Shown piece after piece: positions 60,916 to 64,000 of a stretch of 64,000 nt of DNA (its first letter is position 1; every line of letters begins with the position of its first letter). The notes below the pieces were generated by a model. It saw nothing but the letters and a program-made list of their open reading frames with translations. It had not been told where the DNA came from and ran no database searches. The DNA is from Tretioscincus oriximinensis (Eukaryota > Chordata > Lepidosauria > Squamata > Gymnophthalmidae): the NCBI GenBank assembly GCA_022410635.1, contig JAJVDF010000450.1, positions 791,563 through 855,562 of the forward strand, written 5' to 3'. Both the position numbers and the translations under genes were made by a program.

Positions 60916-62448
60916 ACTGATAGGAACTGCAGTTACAATATATGAACACTGTGTCTTAGCTATCTGCCTGCTCTGCCCACACAAAAATTGTCTTCGAGAT
61001 AAAATCCACACAAACTTTAGATAGATTTGTATCATACTTCCACAGGTATTTCCAAATGAGCAAGAGCAATGTAGGATATAAACAAAAATGCTACTGAGTC
61101 TGTTAGACACACAATGCAATACCTTGGTGTATATTTACTTATTTGCTGAGCCTTGATGATTTACTTACTTGGGGCTTGTATTCGGAATATTTTGAAGCTC
61201 TTTTTCCTGAAGAACAGACAGACAATGGCTTCACTCACCACTAATGTTGAGTGATAAGAATTAGTTACAGCTGGCAGTCATAGTGGTTGTTTGAGAAGAC
61301 CAGCACCTAACAGAAGACGCAGTCAAGAGCATCTGGAAAATTAGTTACGCCTGATCAGCTGTGCTATACAGAAGTGTACCACCCCACCCCACACATAGGT
61401 ATGTGAAAGTTGAGCTTGCTGAACATGACAGATTATATTGCTCCAAGTCTTAAGGAGAAAGACAGGATGAATATAAAGTCTGGGCTGCTGTGTGCTATCA
61501 GATTTGAGCACTTTGTTCTTATGGGACCATTTCTGCTTCTCTTTTTTGCTTTCCACTCTACACTGGGTTAGGAAGGATCAAATAATTTGAAAAACCCTCT
61601 GTGCTCATCTGGTTTTGCTCTGAAGTTGACAAGCTTGTTAGTGCAATCTTGACTCCATATCCTGAGAAATCCCGTTGAGCTTTCTCCTAGGAAAGTAAGT
61701 TCAGAAGTGCAGCCTAAATCTTGTTTACTCCAAAGTAGGCCGCAGCATTCTATGGGGATTAGTCTTAAATAAATGGCAGCCTTGAGAATTTTGAAAAATG
61801 GCATTACTTTTCCACATGTGCCTTGTCTCTTTTCCTGCACTTGGTAAAGCTCCCTGCTGCTGGCTAAACATTTCCAATATATTATTCATTACATATTTTC
61901 ATGATGATTCTTTCTTCAGAAGAGGAATTTGATACTATGGGCAAGTTCTCTTACATAACAGATGTGGTGGTAGGGAACATGGTTCCTTCAAAAGGGGGAA
62001 GAATGTGACACAAAACAGCTAATATTTAATTGCTGTAATTATGGCATTTCTATGATAGGGAACTCATTCTTCACAGGCATGTAGTTCGACACAGAGTCCC
62101 TGCTCACATCTAAATTTTAATCTAGCTTCAGTCCACTTGCAGACTGAGAGTACACATCGACGAAGGGGCAAGATGTTTTCTTGTGCCATTCTCTCAGAAA
62201 ACCAACCTTTCCTGTTGTGTTTTTCCATTCTAAAAGCGGACTGAAGCTAGCATAGATGTGACCAGGGTCATGGAGTAAAAGCTGAGGAAACTTTTTGTAT
62301 CTGAAGTCAGTTTTGAGTAAGAACCGGTTTAAAGTACTGGGGACTACGACTTCCCAGATGAATGACTATAATAGTGGTTCTGCTCACTATTTGCCATTAG
62401 AAGAAGAGGAGTTGTTTTCTCTACCACAATGGAATCAAAGCAGTTTGC
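60916..62448. other. Intergenic, nothing recognised
   Basis: About 1.5 kb with no supported gene or clear repeat. Confidence 0.4.
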
Positions 62449-62575
62449 ATAACCTTCTGTTCTTCTCTTCACAACAGACACCTTGTGAAGTAGCTGTGGC
62501 TGAGAGAGCTCGAAGAATTATAACTAGCCCAAGGCTTCATGGAGGAGTGCAGAACTGAACAGGGAGGCTTCCAAT
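62449..62575 (-). mobile_element. tRNA-derived SINE (family B), body fragment
   Basis: CACAACAGACACCTTGTGAA followed by GGCTGAGAGAGCTC and CATGGAGGAGTGCAGAACTG matches the middle of family B copies at 40750 and 51665. The tRNA head is damaged and the tail is missing. Confidence 0.7.
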
Positions 62576-62921
62576 AAGTGTCTACTAGACTGGACTGACT
62601 CGTATATGATAGTTTTTTAAAAAAAATGATTTTTATTTTTCATGATCATATAATCCCATAACCACTTATGTACATATACTGAGAGTACCAAGTCCAATGA
62701 TGCAGAAAAAAACATATTGTCATTAATATCCTATCCATCCCCTGTCTGCTCACCATTAACTTAGTTCTATTAGGTCAATTGAAAGGACGTTTTGCATCTG
62801 GTCCCCTCCAGTGTCTGTAAACGACTTTGTACTGCAAATCTCTTTGCATGATAAGAACTTGACCAGGCTGATAACTGGTAGTTATCATTGGTCGTATTCG
62901 GGACTATCGGCCGCCCATTGG

Positions 62922-63021
62922 GGCTGCATCCCCACATCACTTACTTATTCCACTATAGTTGGATTTTCCAATTATCATATCCAATTATAATGGAATAAAC
63001 AAGGGATGTGGGGATGCAGCC
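62922..63021. repeat. 100-nt foldback hairpin
   Basis: The left arm begins GGCTGCATCCCCACATC; the right arm ends GATGTGGGGATGCAGCC. The complement extends inward through TTATTCCACTATAGTTGGA / TCCAATTATAATGGAATAA. A small palindromic MITE is likely, but no target duplication is evident. Confidence 0.75.
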
Positions 63022-63214
63022 TTAGAATCAGGAGGTGGCCAGCAGCAATGAGCCATCCTCTCTTTGCACGGATAGGGTTGCCATAAAAAGTGTCAGGACA
63101 GGAGAGCTGCCGCTTTAATGGGCGCATAAAAGAGGACATTTTACCGAAGTGCACTATGGCCCCATCCACACGGAGTCTTACTCTGGGTCACATCTTGGGA
63201 CAGAGCTTGGCCAT

Positions 63215-63280
63215 CCACATGCCAGTATAGACTATGGCAGGCCCCATTCGGGGCCTGCCATAGTCTACACTAGCATGTGG
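63215..63280. repeat. 66-nt near-perfect hairpin
   Basis: CCACATGCCAGTATAGACTA and TGGCAGGCCCC pair with GGGGCCTGCCATAGTCTA and CACTAGCATGTGG. The loop is only about four bases (ATTC). Weaker complementarity appears to extend outward to about 63165 and 63330, which suggests a larger decayed foldback element. Confidence 0.75.
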
Positions 63281-63399
63281 TTGGCAGGCTCCTCCTATTC
63301 CAAGGGGCGGCCCAGGGTAAGGCTGCAGCCACAGTTAGGTTGCTTATAATCATTGCACCGCAGCACCAGCATCATTTGCCGAAGTTTCCTCTGCCCCCC

Positions 63400-64000
63400 A
63401 CACGACAGGCCCCTCCTGCCCCGGTTTTTATGGTAATCCTACGCGTGCGGGATTGAGTCGTCGCGTCGATCAGTTCGGGCAGGCAGCCTCTAGGGGTCGC
63501 TGCTGATGCGAGACGGCGAGCAAGGGGCTCCTCCGGAGGTGGGGGAGAGCGGGTAGTGGGTGTGGCCTGGAGGGGAGGCGAGGGGGCCTGGGCTGGCCGG
63601 CCTAGGAGGAGGCGGCGCGGCGGCGGCCCTCGACGGGGCCGGACGAGATTTGAGAGCAAGAAGAAGAAACGCAAAAACAACTTTTGCAGCAAGTTGGTGG
63701 CGTGTGGAGGAGCCGAAGCCCCACAGGCGGCCCTTCAGGACTTGTAACCCGACGCGTAAAGGGAAAGGTCCGGAGCGCCGAGAGGAGCGGGCTAGGAAAC
63801 CACCCCAGGCAGCCGAGGAGGACGGACAGAGCGGGGGACGGGGTGGCTCCTTGCCTCAGCCGCCGTCCCTAGCCAGAGGCGCCNAGGAGAAGCCGGCTGG
63901 GGGTGCCTGTGTGGCAGCCGCATGAGGGGCTTCCAGTGATCCGCCCTGCCGTCCGTCGGGGGGGGGGGGGGCGGAAAAAGGGAAGGAGGAGGAGGAGGAG
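63400..64000 (+). promoter_or_regulatory. CpG-rich island, probable promoter/5' UTR of next gene
   Basis: Base composition changes sharply to GC-rich with frequent CpG (GCGTGCGG, GTCGTCGCGTCGATC, GGCGGCGCGGCGGCGG). It ends in a G run at 63958-63972 and (GGA)n at the window edge. Such islands mark promoters of broadly expressed vertebrate genes. The order SASH1 then UST in other amniotes makes UST the candidate, but no UST coding start is present. The open frames here look compositional. Transcription direction is inferred from that synteny. Confidence 0.55.

Noticed and set aside
63372..63925. Several open frames in the terminal GC-rich region
   Set aside because: High GC removes stop codons; no recognisable protein and no consistent frame.

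Overview
This is vertebrate nuclear DNA, most likely from a non-avian sauropsid (lizard, gecko or similar). It has small exons with canonical splice sites inside kilobase introns. The repeat content is CR1 and L2 LINEs, two tRNA-derived SINE families, several hAT and Tigger-like MITE families, a DIRS retroelement, a Penelope-like hairpin and solo LTRs. The species assignment is inference from this repeat mix. Scattered single N bases mark unresolved assembly positions.

Region 1 (1-~19,200, + strand) is the 3' half of SASH1, a SAM and SH3 domain adaptor. Six coding exons can be placed with matching phases: SH3/SAM1 start (1403-1612), SAM1 (6038-6188), a Ser-rich exon (6389-6502), the large disordered exon (10012-11084), a basic linker (12585-12716) and the terminal SAM2 exon with the stop codon (14290-14550). 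A 3' UTR of about 4.6 kb probably follows. The introns carry mobile elements. Among them are a GC-rich hAT MITE (668-1129) and a palindromic Penelope-like element (8738-9689) with a hammerhead-ribozyme-like motif on the SASH1 sense strand; a 302-bp Tigger-like MITE has inserted into one arm of that palindrome.

Region 2 (~19,200-27,966) is intergenic and holds a near-complete DIRS element of about 6 kb (21,901-27,966). It has inverted terminal repeats, an internal complementary region, a broken gag-like frame, an open RT/RNase H frame and an open, overlapping tyrosine-recombinase frame with all catalytic residues.

Region 3 (~28-63 kb) is repeat-dominated intergenic DNA with several nested insertions: L2 in CR1, a solo LTR in a SINE, a Tigger-like MITE in CR1, and a hAT MITE in a LARP6-like exon remnant (43,615-44,255). 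There is also a second putative solo LTR (56,283-56,975), a strong polypurine tract (~58.4-58.66 kb) and two foldback hairpins near 63 kb.

Region 4 (~63,400-64,000) is a CpG-rich island running off the window end, probably the promoter and 5' UTR of the next gene. In other amniotes the neighbour downstream of SASH1 is UST, so UST is the synteny-based guess; no UST coding sequence is visible.
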